NCBI GenBank assembly: GCA_001312505.1
Contig: BBDW01000007.1
Location: forward strand, 1 to 64,000
DNA length: 64,000 nt
Source: Mediterraneibacter faecis JCM 15917
GTDB lineage: Bacteria; Bacillota; Clostridia; Lachnospirales; Lachnospiraceae
Direction of reading: 5' to 3'
The notes beneath the pieces are model-generated. The model was not told where the DNA came from. It saw only the letters and a list, made by a program, of their open reading frames with translations, and ran no database searches. Shown here in pieces: positions 32,198-40,472 of this stretch. The position numbers and the translations under genes are program-made. Every line of letters starts with the position of its first letter. Within the stretch, counting starts at the first letter, position 1.

Positions 32198-33667
32198 TTA
32201 CTGTAGTGTCAAAAGATCATTATACTCAATTTCAACATAATCATTCGATATTTTGATCTTTTTGATATATTCACGTACAGTCTTCTGTCTTTCATTGAAA
32301 GACATGAACTCCCAGCTGTCAGCAACACTTTTGAATGCTTTAGCTCTTGCTGTCATATCTTTAGCTCTGGTGTTCTTTAATGTGTACTGTTCTATCTGTG
32401 TATTCAGATTTTCCAGTTCTTTATTGATCTCACCAATCGTCTCCAGCAGGACACTATTATTGGTATCGGACGCATATAAATTATACAGGGATTTCAGCTT
32501 ACCTTCAAGAACTGATTTTCTCTGGTTCATAGCTTCAAATCCTTTTTGATTTTGCTGTTCTGATTTTTCCTCGATTACCTCATACTCCTTTGATAATTTC
32601 AGCATATCACTAACAACAACTTCTTCAACTTCAGCTGCATCCAATTTTCCATTCTGGCAATTTGGATTCTTAACCAGGTGCGGTTTACTATGGTCTAATG
32701 AGTAACAGTAAATCATCACTCTTCCACCGCTCCATTTTTGATAACGCATCTTTGCCCCCCCACATAATCCACAATATATTAACCCAGTAAGTAAATACTG
32801 TGATTTATGAGAAGTTGCTCTCGTTCTTGTTTTTCGCAATTCCTGAACTTCATCAAACAGTTTTTTATCAACTATCGGCTCGTGAAGACCATCAACGATT
32901 TCCTTATTATATTTGAGCTTTCCAATGTATGTCACTCTGGATAACATATCGGACACTTGTTTGTCTCCTTTTAAATCGAACATCTTTGCCAGTGCATACG
33001 TGGAATAGCCTTCCTTATATAATTCAAAAATCTTTCTGACTGTTTCTGCATCTTTATTTGGCACAAGAACGTCATCACCGTTATTATAGTCATAACCAAA
33101 TGGTGGTTTCGTCCCTCTCCATTTTCCGGTTTTGATTCTCTCTGTAATTCCCATCTGTGTACGTTCACGAATATTTTCACGTTCATACTGAGCAAATACA
33201 GATAAGATACCTACCATTGCTTTTCCATATGGTGTTGTTGTATCAAAGTTCTCATTTAAAGAAATAAATCCAACATCATTTGCTTCAAACACATCTTCCA
33301 GAAGATAAATCGTATCTTTCTGACTTCTGGACAAACGATCAAGTTTAACAACTACAACTGATTCCACTTTGCCCTCTTGAATTTCTTTAATAAGACGTTT
33401 CATCTCCGGACGATTCAGATTGCTTCCTGAATAGCCACCGTCAATATACAGATCATAATTATCAATCTCCTGATAATTACAATACTTTTCAAGCTTCTCT
33501 GTCTGAGCACCTACTGAATATCCTTCTTCAAACTGAAAATTTGTAGAAACTCTGATATACAATCCTGTTTTTTTATTATTTGAGGTATTCTTTCCAATTC
33601 TTATGTTTCTCACCTCGCTCTTTCCTCCTCTCACGTATACTATACCATCCTTCCAGAAAAATTTCAA
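32198..33667 (-). CDS. Large serine recombinase (integrase)
   Basis: Site-specific integrase/excisionase of the TndX/SpoIVCA type. The resolvase domain has the catalytic serine in GLYIRVSTN, the DRLSRSQKDTIYLLE helix and YERENIRERT; then the recombinase domain (PPFGYDYNNG...), a zinc ribbon (YCGLCGGAKMRY ... PNCQN) and a C-terminal coiled coil. Up to 489 residues; the better-supported start is GTG 33611-33613 with GGAGG upstream, giving about 471. CGGAK holds one extra Gly from a C7 run (32755-32761). It lies next to the sigG junction and reads in the same direction as sigG, as spoIVCA does in skin. Confidence 0.93.
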   Translation of the reverse strand: MKFFWKDGIVYVRGGKSEVRNIRIGKNTSNNKKTGLYIRVSTNFQFEEGYSVGAQTEKLEKYCNYQEIDNYDLYIDGGYSGSNLNRPEMKRLIKEIQEGKVESVVVVKLDRLSRSQKDTIYLLEDVFEANDVGFISLNENFDTTTPYGKAMVGILSVFAQYERENIRERTQMGITERIKTGKWRGTKPPFGYDYNNGDDVLVPNKDAETVRKIFELYKEGYSTYALAKMFDLKGDKQVSDMLSRVTYIGKLKYNKEIVDGLHEPIVDKKLFDEVQELRKTRTRATSHKSQYLLTGLIYCGLCGGAKMRYQKWSGGRVMIYCYSLDHSKPHLVKNPNCQNGKLDAAEVEEVVVSDMLKLSKEYEVIEEKSEQQNQKGFEAMNQRKSVLEGKLKSLYNLYASDTNNSVLLETIGEINKELENLNTQIEQYTLKNTRAKDMTARAKAFKSVADSWEFMSFNERQKTVREYIKKIKISNDYVEIEYNDLLTLQ

Positions 33668-33690
33668 CTTATTTTATTTGTCTAAGTATG

Positions 33691-33873
33691 TTATATGAAA
33701 CTTCTTCTTTCAGCTGCATCGACTTTAATATTATCAACTGCTCCCATCTCTTTATTCATCTGATATAAGATCTGACGAACTACCGGGGGGGAATCTAATT
33801 TGAATCTTTCTAAATCTTTATCTTCGATCACATTACCATTTGCATCATATCTTCTTACAATTTTTAATGCCAT
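33691..33873 (-). CDS. Small protein upstream of the recombinase
   Basis: 60 residues, basic start (MALKIVRRYDANGNVIEDKD) then a helix (VVRQILYQMNKEMGAV). A G7 run (33785-33791) inserts one Pro (DSPPVV). About 24 bases upstream of the recombinase, probably co-transcribed. A recombination directionality factor is possible from position alone; no homology is recognised. Confidence 0.5.
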   Translation of the reverse strand: MALKIVRRYDANGNVIEDKDLERFKLDSPPVVRQILYQMNKEMGAVDNIKVDAAERRSFI

Positions 33874-34009
33874 CGCAATCCCTCCCTTTATAAATCATAT
33901 TCAATCGTCTCTAAAAAATCACCAGAACCGCTCGTCCTGTATTGTCATTCTTTTGTGTTATCTACATTTTATGACGTCGTTTTCTGTTGAATTGTCGAAA
34001 GCAGGAATA

Positions 34010-34375
34010 TCATTTCCCGCTTTCGTTCATTCCCATTTGAATCTGTACTGCTTTCAGTACCCGATCCAAACTCCACTTATTTACTCTTCCGCATTTCTCA
34101 ATAATGCATTTTGTAGAAATGCTCATAACCTGTTCAGCCAATGCCAGGCTTCCTTTTCGGATCCCTGTCATATCGTATTTACTGATAAATACATGTGTTG
34201 GTAAATACCGCTTCTTATATATTCTTGATGTCAGCGGAACTACTGTAATGACTGAACTGTATGTATTGGCTTTGTTGTTACTTACTACGATCACCGGTCT
34301 TACTCCACCCTGAACCGAAGTTGTCGGGAACATACCGAGATCCGCCCATAAGATATCTCCTCTTCGAATCGTCAC
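34010..34375 (-). CDS. MazF/PemK-family mRNA interferase toxin
   Basis: 121-residue SH3-like toxin: RRGDILWADLG near the start (catalytic Arg region), GGVRPVIVVSNNKANTYSSVITVVPLTS (second active-site strand) and SLALAEQVMSISTKCI. Start GTG 34373-34375 after GGAGA. Probable ribosome-independent RNase used to stabilise the element. No classic antitoxin is seen; a 66-residue frame overlapping the start is the only candidate. Confidence 0.85.
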   Translation of the reverse strand: MTIRRGDILWADLGMFPTTSVQGGVRPVIVVSNNKANTYSSVITVVPLTSRIYKKRYLPTHVFISKYDMTGIRKGSLALAEQVMSISTKCIIEKCGRVNKWSLDRVLKAVQIQMGMNESGK

Positions 34376-34478
34376 TTGTCATCTCTCCAATCTTTTTAAT
34401 TTGTAAAGCATTCATAGCGCTATATTGGCTCCACAAGAATACGGCAGAGTTCCTTTCCAAGATGGAAAGCTCTGCCAC
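34278..34478 (-). CDS. Possible short ORF overlapping the MazF start (candidate antitoxin or leader)
   Basis: 66 residues from a GTG with AGAGG nearby; its first ~34 codons (MAELSILERNSAVFLWSQYSAMNALQ) lie upstream of mazF and could be genuine. The 3' half runs in another frame inside mazF and looks like shadow. The 5' end lies in a hairpin (GGCAGAG 34443-34449 / CTCTGCC 34470-34476). Weak call. Confidence 0.3.
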   Translation of the reverse strand: MAELSILERNSAVFLWSQYSAMNALQIKKIGEMTSDDSKRRYLMGGSRYVPDNFGSGWSKTGDRSK

Positions 34479-34524
34479 ATAACCTCTATAGCCAATTTGA
34501 TTATTAAACAGTGCTCGCTCGATT

Positions 34525-34707
34525 CTATTTATCCTCGATACCCCGAATCGTTACTCCTGCATCTGCAGGAAGGGAATAATAACCTGCCCGGATGCTATAC
34601 TCCGGACCACAACCCAAAAACTCTCGTTTCCAGCTCTGGCAGTTCATAGGTTTACCAGTTACAGACTTCTCAGGGTCTGCAAGTGTATCGCATCTCACAC
34701 ATGTCAT
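34525..34707 (-). CDS. Small cysteine-containing hypothetical protein
   Basis: 60 residues, starting MTCVRCDTLADPEKS, with Cys at about 3, 6, 23 and 33, which could form a zinc knuckle. No good ribosome-binding site. Between MazF and the sigma-like gene; may be a chance ORF. Confidence 0.3.
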   Translation of the reverse strand: MTCVRCDTLADPEKSVTGKPMNCQSWKREFLGCGPEYSIRAGYYSLPADAGVTIRGIEDK

Positions 34708-34893
34708 CGCATCACCAGCCTGCCGACTGGCTTTGGTCAGTGCTTTTTCGCAGCATTATTGACTCTAAATAGTTTCTTACGTCTTATAATCCTATAGCGG
34801 CATCTTCCTCGTGCTCACTGTATGAAATGTCACGTCAGTTATTATTGGATATTCAGTTATCATGGTGCATTTTAGGGAGTCCTTAAAGCTCCT

Positions 34894-35427
34894 CTAATTA
34901 CTAAAGTCAAATGACTTCGGCAGATGCAAAAAATTTCCGAAATTTTTAAAAAATTTTTTCATATACATTTCACGCATTTTATTAAGGATCGTTTTCAGCT
35001 TGTAAGCTAATACCTGTCTGGAAATCCCCCCCATAATCTCTGCCATCTGTGTCTGTGTCTTGTTTTCAAAGAAAATGCCGTAAATAATCATGCGTTCCTC
35101 GGTATTCAGCTGATCGATCACTCTATGAATATCCTGCTGTTCCATTTTCGTCAGTACACTGTGCTCCACGTCACAATTCAGATCCGGGAAATCTTCAATC
35201 ATGAATCCTTCCCCCCCATCAATGGACTGTCCACTGTAAGGGACCTCCCGCAGCATCTTATCCACGACTTCCCCCCCCAGTTCGTTCTTAATCTCAACTT
35301 TTTTTGCCTTGCTACTTCTGTAAAAATTGTTCATCGCATACGCAACTTCTCTTGTAATCTCGATCATTTCTCCATCAATATTTGCGTAGTACTTTCCGTC
35401 ATAAAAATATGGGTGTTCAATATACAT
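34894..35427 (-). CDS. Sigma-70 region-4-like regulator of the mobile element
   Basis: About 177 residues. The C-terminal half has a sigma-type helix-turn-helix: RVIDQLNTEERMIIYGIFFENKTQTQMAEIMGISRQ (with the extra Gly removed). The N-terminal part (YFYDGKYYANIDGEMIEITREVAYAMNNFYR) resembles the start of sigma-like ORFs found in Firmicutes conjugative elements. I choose ATG 35425-35427 with AGGAGG (35435-35440). Three added glycines come from C7/C8 runs at 35026, 35211 and 35271. Probably activates element genes. Confidence 0.7.
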   Translation of the reverse strand: MYIEHPYFYDGKYYANIDGEMIEITREVAYAMNNFYRSSKAKKVEIKNELGGEVVDKMLREVPYSGQSIDGGEGFMIEDFPDLNCDVEHSVLTKMEQQDIHRVIDQLNTEERMIIYGIFFENKTQTQMAEIMGGISRQVLAYKLKTILNKMREMYMKKFFKNFGNFLHLPKSFDFSN

Positions 35428-35566
35428 ATCCGTTCCTCCTGAATTTGAAATCTTGTTGCTCGTTTCAAATCCAGAAGGCGGACCTCTGTTTAGGATCATG
35501 CCTGCTCCGCCTTTATCCTGCCGGGACATACCGGCAGTTATTGGCTGAAAAATTCAGGCACAAAAA

Positions 35567-35604
35567 AAAGCCCCCAGTAGTTTTTTCTTAACTACTGAGG
35601 CTTT
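35567..35604. terminator. Intrinsic terminator hairpin
   Basis: AAAGCC..AGTAGTT / AACTACT..GGCTTT with A8 upstream on the plus strand, so U-rich for minus-strand transcripts. The left arm carries an extra C relative to the right. Confidence 0.75.
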
Positions 35605-35754
35605 CGTCTCTTTCTTGTATTCAGTTATCTATGCCCTCTTTCATCAGCATAATCATTGTATCAGGATAAAGTTCACAAAGTATCCGCAATACGTTCCCAT
35701 AAGTTCATGTCATTATTAGAATCGTACATATTTCAGTGTAAAAAGTTCACCGTG

Positions 35755-36192
35755 TTATTCTTCTACTTCTTTTCCATCTATATATAGTTGAAATTTATCA
35801 GGATTATTGACAACATCATAGTCCTTTCCATATTCTACAGGTCTGTATTCGGCTGTCATTACCGATTCCCCCCCGTCTTCAATATCCTCTTTCCATAAAT
35901 AGATGTTCATATCAAGGCTCGTCGCATATCCCCCCCTGTCTGTAGAGAATTTTGTCGAATGAAAAGAATCATCCTTGTACATCTGCAAAAGTTCTCTTGC
36001 AAACGCTTCTCTATCCTCGATATTTTCTCGGTTAGCGACCACAGTTAAATTTTCATCCCGATTTATGGAAAATGTTCCTACTACATCCGGTTCACCTCTC
36101 TTATGACCGGATTCAGGTTTCCAATAAATACGTCCTGCAGCAATTATCAAGATCACTGCTCCTGTTATCACTGCAATTATCTTTTTCTTCAT
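35755..36192 (-). CDS. Membrane-anchored hypothetical protein
   Basis: 145 residues. An N-terminal hydrophobic helix (about 5-22) with Lys-rich start acts as signal anchor; the rest is hydrophilic and probably extracellular (NIYLWKEDIEDGESV, YIDGKEVEE). Two added glycines (DRGGYAT, EDGGES) stem from C7 runs at 35933 and 35868. Seven bases downstream of the Spo0A_C-like small gene, probably co-transcribed. Function unknown. Confidence 0.6.
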   Translation of the reverse strand: MKKKIIAVITGAVILIIAAGRIYWKPESGHKRGEPDVVGTFSINRDENLTVVANRENIEDREAFARELLQMYKDDSFHSTKFSTDRGGYATSLDMNIYLWKEDIEDGGESVMTAEYRPVEYGKDYDVVNNPDKFQLYIDGKEVEE

Positions 36193-36199
36193 ATTTTCA

Positions 36200-36412
36200 T
36201 TAATTTCCTTTTAATTGTTTTACTGCGTAATTGATTACTTCTTCCGGTGTGGGTCTGTCTCCTTTAAGTGTCATTTTCTTCCATTTTTCCTGCACAGCTG
36301 GATCAGGATTATCAAAGCCTGCATCTATGGCTATCTGCATTTCTCTGCGTACTTCTTCTGGTGTTGTGTTGTACTTTTCTGCAATCTTCTCATAAATAGT
36401 TTTCTCTCTCAT
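36200..36412 (-). CDS. Small Spo0A C-terminal-like protein
   Basis: 70 residues: TIYEKIAEKYNTTPEEVRREMQIAIDAGF and PTPEEVINYAVKQL match the small stand-alone proteins annotated as Spo0A C-terminal-like in Clostridia. DNA-binding is inferred. Preceded by a perfect palindrome at 36449-36460 that also occurs upstream of the neighbouring locus. Confidence 0.6.
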   Translation of the reverse strand: MREKTIYEKIAEKYNTTPEEVRREMQIAIDAGFDNPDPAVQEKWKKMTLKGDRPTPEEVINYAVKQLKGN

Positions 36413-36448
36413 TCATTTTCCTCCAATATACAAATAGAATTATGCCTT

Positions 36449-36460
36449 GTTCTATAGAAC
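36449..36460. promoter_or_regulatory. Palindromic operator, copy 1
   Basis: GTTCTATAGAAC, perfect 12-base palindrome 37 bases upstream of the Spo0A_C-like gene. A second copy of its core is at 36971-36981. Confidence 0.6.
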
Positions 36461-36562
36461 TAATTTAGCATATTTCTATTGTCATGAAAAGACACTTTAC
36501 AACTTAAAGCTGAATAAAAGGTCAAAAAAAGAAGAGCTACTTGCTCTTCCCAGTTTGTCATA

Positions 36563-36880
36563 TTACTCTTCCAATAATGTATGGATTACTTTGATAATTT
36601 TTTTCTGCTCTTTGATCGGAAGTTTTTCTATTTTCTCTGTCAGCTCATTGGTAACACCTGTAACTGAATGTGCCACAACATCAATCAAAAGAGTATCTGC
36701 AGAAACATCTAATGCATTTGCAATTGCAACAAAGGTATCCAATTTTGTAACTTTCAAACCTCTCTCTATTACACTCACATGCGTCGGGCTTAAATTTACT
36801 AATGCAGCCAGTTCCTCTTGCGTGAGATTTTTTGCTTCTCGTGCTGATTTGATTCGCTGCCCTACTGCTTTCAAATCCAT
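36563..36880 (-). CDS. XRE-family helix-turn-helix regulator
   Basis: 105 residues: HTH in the first 65 (IKSAREAKNLTQEELAALVNLSPTHVSVIERG) followed by a short helical tail. Probably represses the flanking genes through nearby palindromes: AGAACGA-ataa-TCGTTCT at 36896-36913 in its own promoter and the TTCTATAGAA pair at 36449 and 36971. Confidence 0.85.
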   Translation of the reverse strand: MDLKAVGQRIKSAREAKNLTQEELAALVNLSPTHVSVIERGLKVTKLDTFVAIANALDVSADTLLIDVVAHSVTGVTNELTEKIEKLPIKEQKKIIKVIHTLLEE

Positions 36881-36895
36881 CGTAACACCTCCTCC

Positions 36896-36913
36896 AGAAC
36901 GAATAATCGTTCT
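36896..36913. promoter_or_regulatory. Inverted-repeat operator at the XRE gene
   Basis: AGAACGA-ATAA-TCGTTCT, perfect 7-base arms, 16 bases upstream of the XRE start codon. Confidence 0.55.
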
Positions 36914-36970
36914 GAATTTAGTATACTTGTGGATATCTTAAATATACAGAATCGCAAAACCAAGTTCTAA

Positions 36971-36981
36971 TTCTATAGAAC
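36971..36981. promoter_or_regulatory. Palindromic operator, copy 2
   Basis: TTCTATAGAA followed by C, the same core as 36449-36460, between the XRE gene and the divergent small membrane gene. Confidence 0.55.
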
Positions 36982-37059
36982 TATATTTCAAGATTTTCTT
37001 TGCATATTCGTAAAAAAGCGTTATGATAGAATCAGTTAAATCAAAGGAGGTATTAAATC

Positions 37060-37266
37060 ATGAAATCGCATAAATACTGGTCCCTCGGAGCACTTTTCTG
37101 TATGTTGGGATGCATTTATTCTGGAATCAGAAAATCTATGACTGCACATAAATATTTTGCCTATTCTTCATTGCTTTGTATGGGCATGTCCATTTATTCC
37201 GGTCACAAACTGGTTTCTCCAAAGAAGAAAAAAATCACTGAATCAAATAATAGTGAGAATAGTTAA
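37060..37266 (+). CDS. Small two-helix membrane protein with internal duplication
   Basis: 68 residues made of two similar halves: HKYWSLGALFCMLGCIYSG and HKYFAYSSLLCMGMSIYSG, each a membrane helix, then a Lys-rich tail. Start supported by AAAGGAGG. Divergent from the XRE regulator and close to operator copy 2, so likely its target. Function unknown. Confidence 0.65.
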   Translation: MKSHKYWSLGALFCMLGCIYSGIRKSMTAHKYFAYSSLLCMGMSIYSGHKLVSPKKKKITESNNSENS

Positions 37267-37296
37267 ATGAAAAATTGACCTTTATTCATCAAAGAC

Positions 37297-37334
37297 AAAG
37301 TTGCTGGAGAATATTTTTTCTCTCCAGCAACTTT
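37297..37334. terminator. Strong bidirectional terminator
   Basis: AAAGTTGCTGGAGA / TCTCCAGCAACTTT, perfect 14-bp stem between convergent genes. Confidence 0.9.
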
Positions 37335-37342
37335 CTTTATCT

Positions 37343-37723
37343 TTAAGCCATTGAAATACAATACTGTCCAATCAGCTTCGTCCAACTATTATATTTATTC
37401 TTTTCACACACCTTTCGGCAAATTTCATTTTCCATCAATACACAGAACATCTTATCATAATCAAATGCCCAAACAGCACCATTCACATGGTTTTCCACTG
37501 CTTTCTGATCTATGCTCTTTAAGCGTGTGACCATTTTTTCAATTTCTCCATTTCCCAAGTTACCGATATTTTTGCAGATAAACCGAAAGAAATTCAACGT
37601 TGCATATTCGTCATGCCAATGGAACTCTTCTGGATTGTTTTTAATTTTACTGGCTCGCTGCTGTTCTTTGATTATCTGATCAGCTACACCTTTCATCGAA
37701 TCTTCGTATCTCATATTACTCAC
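37343..37723 (-). CDS. Hypothetical protein of the mobile element
   Basis: Up to 126 residues, helical and charged, with FFRFICKNIGNLGNGEIEKM and VWAFDYDKMFCVLM. Starts at GTG 37723 or ATG 37714, directly after the stop of the repaired upstream gene. No family recognised. Confidence 0.55.
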   Translation of the reverse strand: MSNMRYEDSMKGVADQIIKEQQRASKIKNNPEEFHWHDEYATLNFFRFICKNIGNLGNGEIEKMVTRLKSIDQKAVENHVNGAVWAFDYDKMFCVLMENEICRKVCEKNKYNSWTKLIGQYCISMA

Positions 37724-38294
37724 CTACTCTTCCTCAACGCCCAGTGACGGTTTAAATCTTTTATCCTTTGCCTGCGGTACCACGATCTCATAAAAATAAA
37801 ATCCTAAATACAAGTGCCTGCTTCTTCATTTTATAAAAAGAAGTCCTGCCTATTCCTAACTCCTGCTGTACTTCCACATCTGTCTTATTATAATGACTGC
37901 AAAAACAGGAATGAAGGATTTCACTGAGCATCACACCATTCGGTGCATAGAACTTCACTAAAGTCATTCCCCGATAGATCATGTCCGACAATCCATAAAT
38001 AATCATCAGATTATTCATCTCCCGGTGCATCTTTGGCACATTCAGCTGGTTGTTATAAATGCTCAGATAACTCAATGCATATGCCATGTCTTCATTGATT
38101 TTCTCCTGGCATTCCATATCCAGTTCTTCTAACACAATCTGATTTTCCAAAATCAATTTCTGATAGCTTGTCATCAATTCTTTAATATCAGTATAATGTC
38201 TTTCGATTGTAACTTCCAGATAATCCTGTGCATGACTTGCCATCTGGAAGGTAATTTCTTTCATTGATTTAATTGCATAATCTCTGTCTGTCAT
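37724..38294 (-). CDS. Phage-type HTH transcriptional regulator-like protein (frameshifted as read)
   Basis: About 190 residues. The C-terminal part (SEILHSCFCSHYNKTDVEVQQELGIGRTSFYKMKKQAL) has the look of RinA/ArpU-type late regulators: a helix-turn-helix with GRTSFY. As read it ends in VFRILFL; one surplus A at 37806-37808 breaks the frame, and without it the protein continues EIVVPQAKDKRFKPSLG and stops at 37724-37726. Start ATG 38292-38294 (AAGGAG upstream), with a possible in-frame TTG at 38303. Confidence 0.5.
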
Positions 38295-38547
38295 CAGTTT
38301 CAAAATCTCCTTATCATCATCACACTAACTGGCGGTCTTTCAGACCAGTTCGCTTTCCCCCCCATGATTTTGATGGGAAGCAATTACTTACTATAACTTG
38401 CAGAAGCGGATATCCAAAAGGCATTGTGGGAGCTGCCTTTGCTGACCGGAATCCCTCTTCTTATGTAAAACCTGCAGGAATATAAAGGGAAAGTGACTAT
38501 CCCTGCCGGTTAATAATCCAAATAATATCGTCTATACCAATCTCTCC

Positions 38548-38788
38548 TTATGCTGTTTTTCTCTCCATAAACCATTTATCCACTTCGTAAAACAAGTGGC
38601 TTTCCTGCCCCCCCTGTATCATACAGGTGTACATCATTCCTACACCGCCTGCCTTTCTGCTGGCGCATCGCTCGATTTTCAAAATTCTGTCAATGCTATA
38701 CTTCTTCCATCCTCCCATGTAAAAATATGGGAACCAGCTGTCCGTCTTTACGAAACTCTGCTACTACATCTACATATACTTTGTTCAT
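38548..38788 (-). CDS. Small conserved mobile-element protein (frameshifted as read)
   Basis: About 79 residues when joined: MNKVYVDVVAEFRKDGQLVPIF, then WEDGRKYSIDRILKIERCASRKAGGVG and LFYEVDKWFMERKTA. I recognise this pattern from small ORFs of Clostridia integrative elements. Two single-base losses (A5 at 38721-38725; near 38702) and one C7 run (38608-38614) disturb it. It follows the LexA-like gene by 12 bases with a GAGGTG site. Confidence 0.55.
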
Positions 38789-38800
38789 GCCGACACCTCA

Positions 38801-39016
38801 CTATAAAATCTCAATTGCTCTTGGCGATGCCGGGATTCTGCGGATATATCCATTTAACTCCAACTGCTTGATTCTGGAAAATGCTGATGATGTTGATTTC
38901 ACCCCCCCGATCAATTTTCCAAATTCCCGTACTGTCGGCGGATATCCATGCTCCTTCGTATAATCCAAAATACATTGATAACTTTCTTTCTGTTTTCTGG
39001 TTAATGCTTTTTTCAA
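38801..39016 (-). CDS. Stand-alone LexA-type DNA-binding domain protein
   Basis: 71 residues matching only the winged-helix N-terminal domain of LexA: LTRKQKESYQCILDYTKEHGYPPTVREFGKLIG...STSSAFSRIKQLELNGYI. There is no S24 protease domain, so it cannot self-cleave; it may compete with LexA. TTG start (39014-39016) with GGAGG, 14 bases after dinB. IGGVKS carries an extra Gly from C7 38892-38898. Confidence 0.8.
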   Translation of the reverse strand: MKKALTRKQKESYQCILDYTKEHGYPPTVREFGKLIGGVKSTSSAFSRIKQLELNGYIRRIPASPRAIEIL

Positions 39017-39030
39017 ATCTATTCCTCCAA

Positions 39031-40278
39031 TTACCCATGAAAATAACTGTGTGGATGGATCGTGTGCGTACCAGCGTCTAAGTGGGATAAGACTTTATCC
39101 TGATACATTGCCGCTCGCTGTATACTGAAATAACCAAACCGTCGTCTGATCTCATCTACAGTACGATCCAGCTTCTCTAACTTTTCCTTTTTCTCCTGAT
39201 TTCCAAATAAATCCAACTGCACGGGAATATCATCTAACACAAGATCCGCAGCTCGGATTCCCAGGCTTCTAATGGGATATTCCCATTTGTAATTATCTTT
39301 AAATAGCTGAAATGCTGCAGTTACAATCTCGTTTGTAATATTCGTTGGCTGTCGTAAATGTATCTGTCTGGAAAAACTATACAATCCATTATCTCGAACT
39401 GTAATTTCTACTGTTTTGCATTTAAATCCATGTTTCCGCAATCGTGCAGCTACACTTTCTGCCAATGCTATTTGAATGATCCATACATCCAGATCATTTT
39501 CCAGATCTCTCGGTGTTGTAGTGCTATTACCTATCGACTTTACTGGTGCTTCATATCCTTCCTTGCAAACCGGATCTTCATCCCAGCCATTTGCGAAAGC
39601 CCATAATACATTTCCTATTTTTCCAAAATGACTCTCTAACAACTTTTCGTCTGATTCCGCAAGTTGCCCGATTGTCCGGATTCCAAGTTTTTGCAATTTC
39701 TTATTTGTCTGTCTTCCGACATAAAGCAAATCTGACGCTGGAAGCTGCCATATCCTGTCTTTATAATTTTCTCGATTAAACTCTGTGATTGCATCCGGCT
39801 TTTTATAATCTGAACCAAGTTTCGCATAAATCTTATTCCAGGAAATTCCAATACTTACCGTTACACCCAATTCGTATTTAATCCGATGGCTGATTTCTCT
39901 TGCAATCGTCATTCCGCTTCCTTTCAGATTTCTGCTGTCCGATACATCCAGCCAGGCTTCATCAATTCCATATGGCTCGATCTTGTCCGTATACTCCGAA
40001 TAGATTTCTCTTGCCATCTTTGAAAATCTCAAATACAAATCCATCCGTGGTGGTACAAATATGATTTTCGGACAAATCTGTTTTGCCTGCCATAATGCCA
40101 TTCCGGTCTTTACACCTTTTTGCTTTGCAATATAATTTGCTGTCAGCACAATCCCATGTCTGGCTTCCGGATCGCCACCGACTGCCAGCGGCATTCCGGC
40201 AAATTCCGGATGCTGCAGCATTTCTACACTGGCATAAAAACAGTTCATATCACTATGCAGGATCACACGCTCACTCAA
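39031..40278 (-). CDS. Y-family DNA polymerase (DinB/UmuC type)
   Basis: Error-prone translesion polymerase. LHSDMNCFYASVEML holds the first catalytic Asp; YGIDEAWLDVSD holds the second acidic pair; VTVSIGISWNKIYAKLGSDYKKPD is the conserved thumb/palm segment; PVKSIGNSTTTPRDL starts the little-finger domain. A putative clamp-binding motif, VQLDLFG, is near residue 370. Start is TTG 40276-40278 after GGGAGG, giving about 415 residues. First gene of an operon with the LexA-like domain protein; probably element-encoded mutagenic repair, divergent from the S24 repressor. Confidence 0.92.
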   Translation of the reverse strand: MSERVILHSDMNCFYASVEMLQHPEFAGMPLAVGGDPEARHGIVLTANYIAKQKGVKTGMALWQAKQICPKIIFVPPRMDLYLRFSKMAREIYSEYTDKIEPYGIDEAWLDVSDSRNLKGSGMTIAREISHRIKYELGVTVSIGISWNKIYAKLGSDYKKPDAITEFNRENYKDRIWQLPASDLLYVGRQTNKKLQKLGIRTIGQLAESDEKLLESHFGKIGNVLWAFANGWDEDPVCKEGYEAPVKSIGNSTTTPRDLENDLDVWIIQIALAESVAARLRKHGFKCKTVEITVRDNGLYSFSRQIHLRQPTNITNEIVTAAFQLFKDNYKWEYPIRSLGIRAADLVLDDIPVQLDLFGNQEKKEKLEKLDRTVDEIRRRFGYFSIQRAAMYQDKVLSHLDAGTHTIHPHSYFHG

Positions 40279-40386
40279 ACTTTTTACCTCCCAGCTGTTT
40301 CCTTCAACATGATGTCTTATCAATTTTTGTATGTTTAGTATATATCGACATTCCGGAGATAGTCAAGTAACATCTTGGTTGTATTT

Positions 40387-40401
40387 TCTCCATTTTGGAG
40401 A
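40387..40401. promoter_or_regulatory. Inverted repeat between dinB-like gene and S24 repressor
   Basis: TCTCC-attttT-type inverted repeat (TCTCCATTTTGGAGA) just upstream of the repressor -35; likely operator for the divergent promoters. Confidence 0.5.
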
Positions 40402-40407
40402 TTGTTG

Positions 40408-40436
40408 TTGATTTTATTTCTAACATACGGTATAAT
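40408..40436 (+). promoter_or_regulatory. Promoter of the S24 repressor gene
   Basis: TTGATT (40408-40413), 17-base spacer, TATAAT (40431-40436). Confidence 0.75.
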
Positions 40437-40472
40437 GCATATAGAAAATTCAAATAGAAATGAGGCGAACAA

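Noticed and set aside
32198-33667. Serine recombinase as a small invertase or resolvase controlling a promoter
   Set aside because: It is the large type with zinc ribbon and coiled coil, and no flanking inverted repeats were seen.
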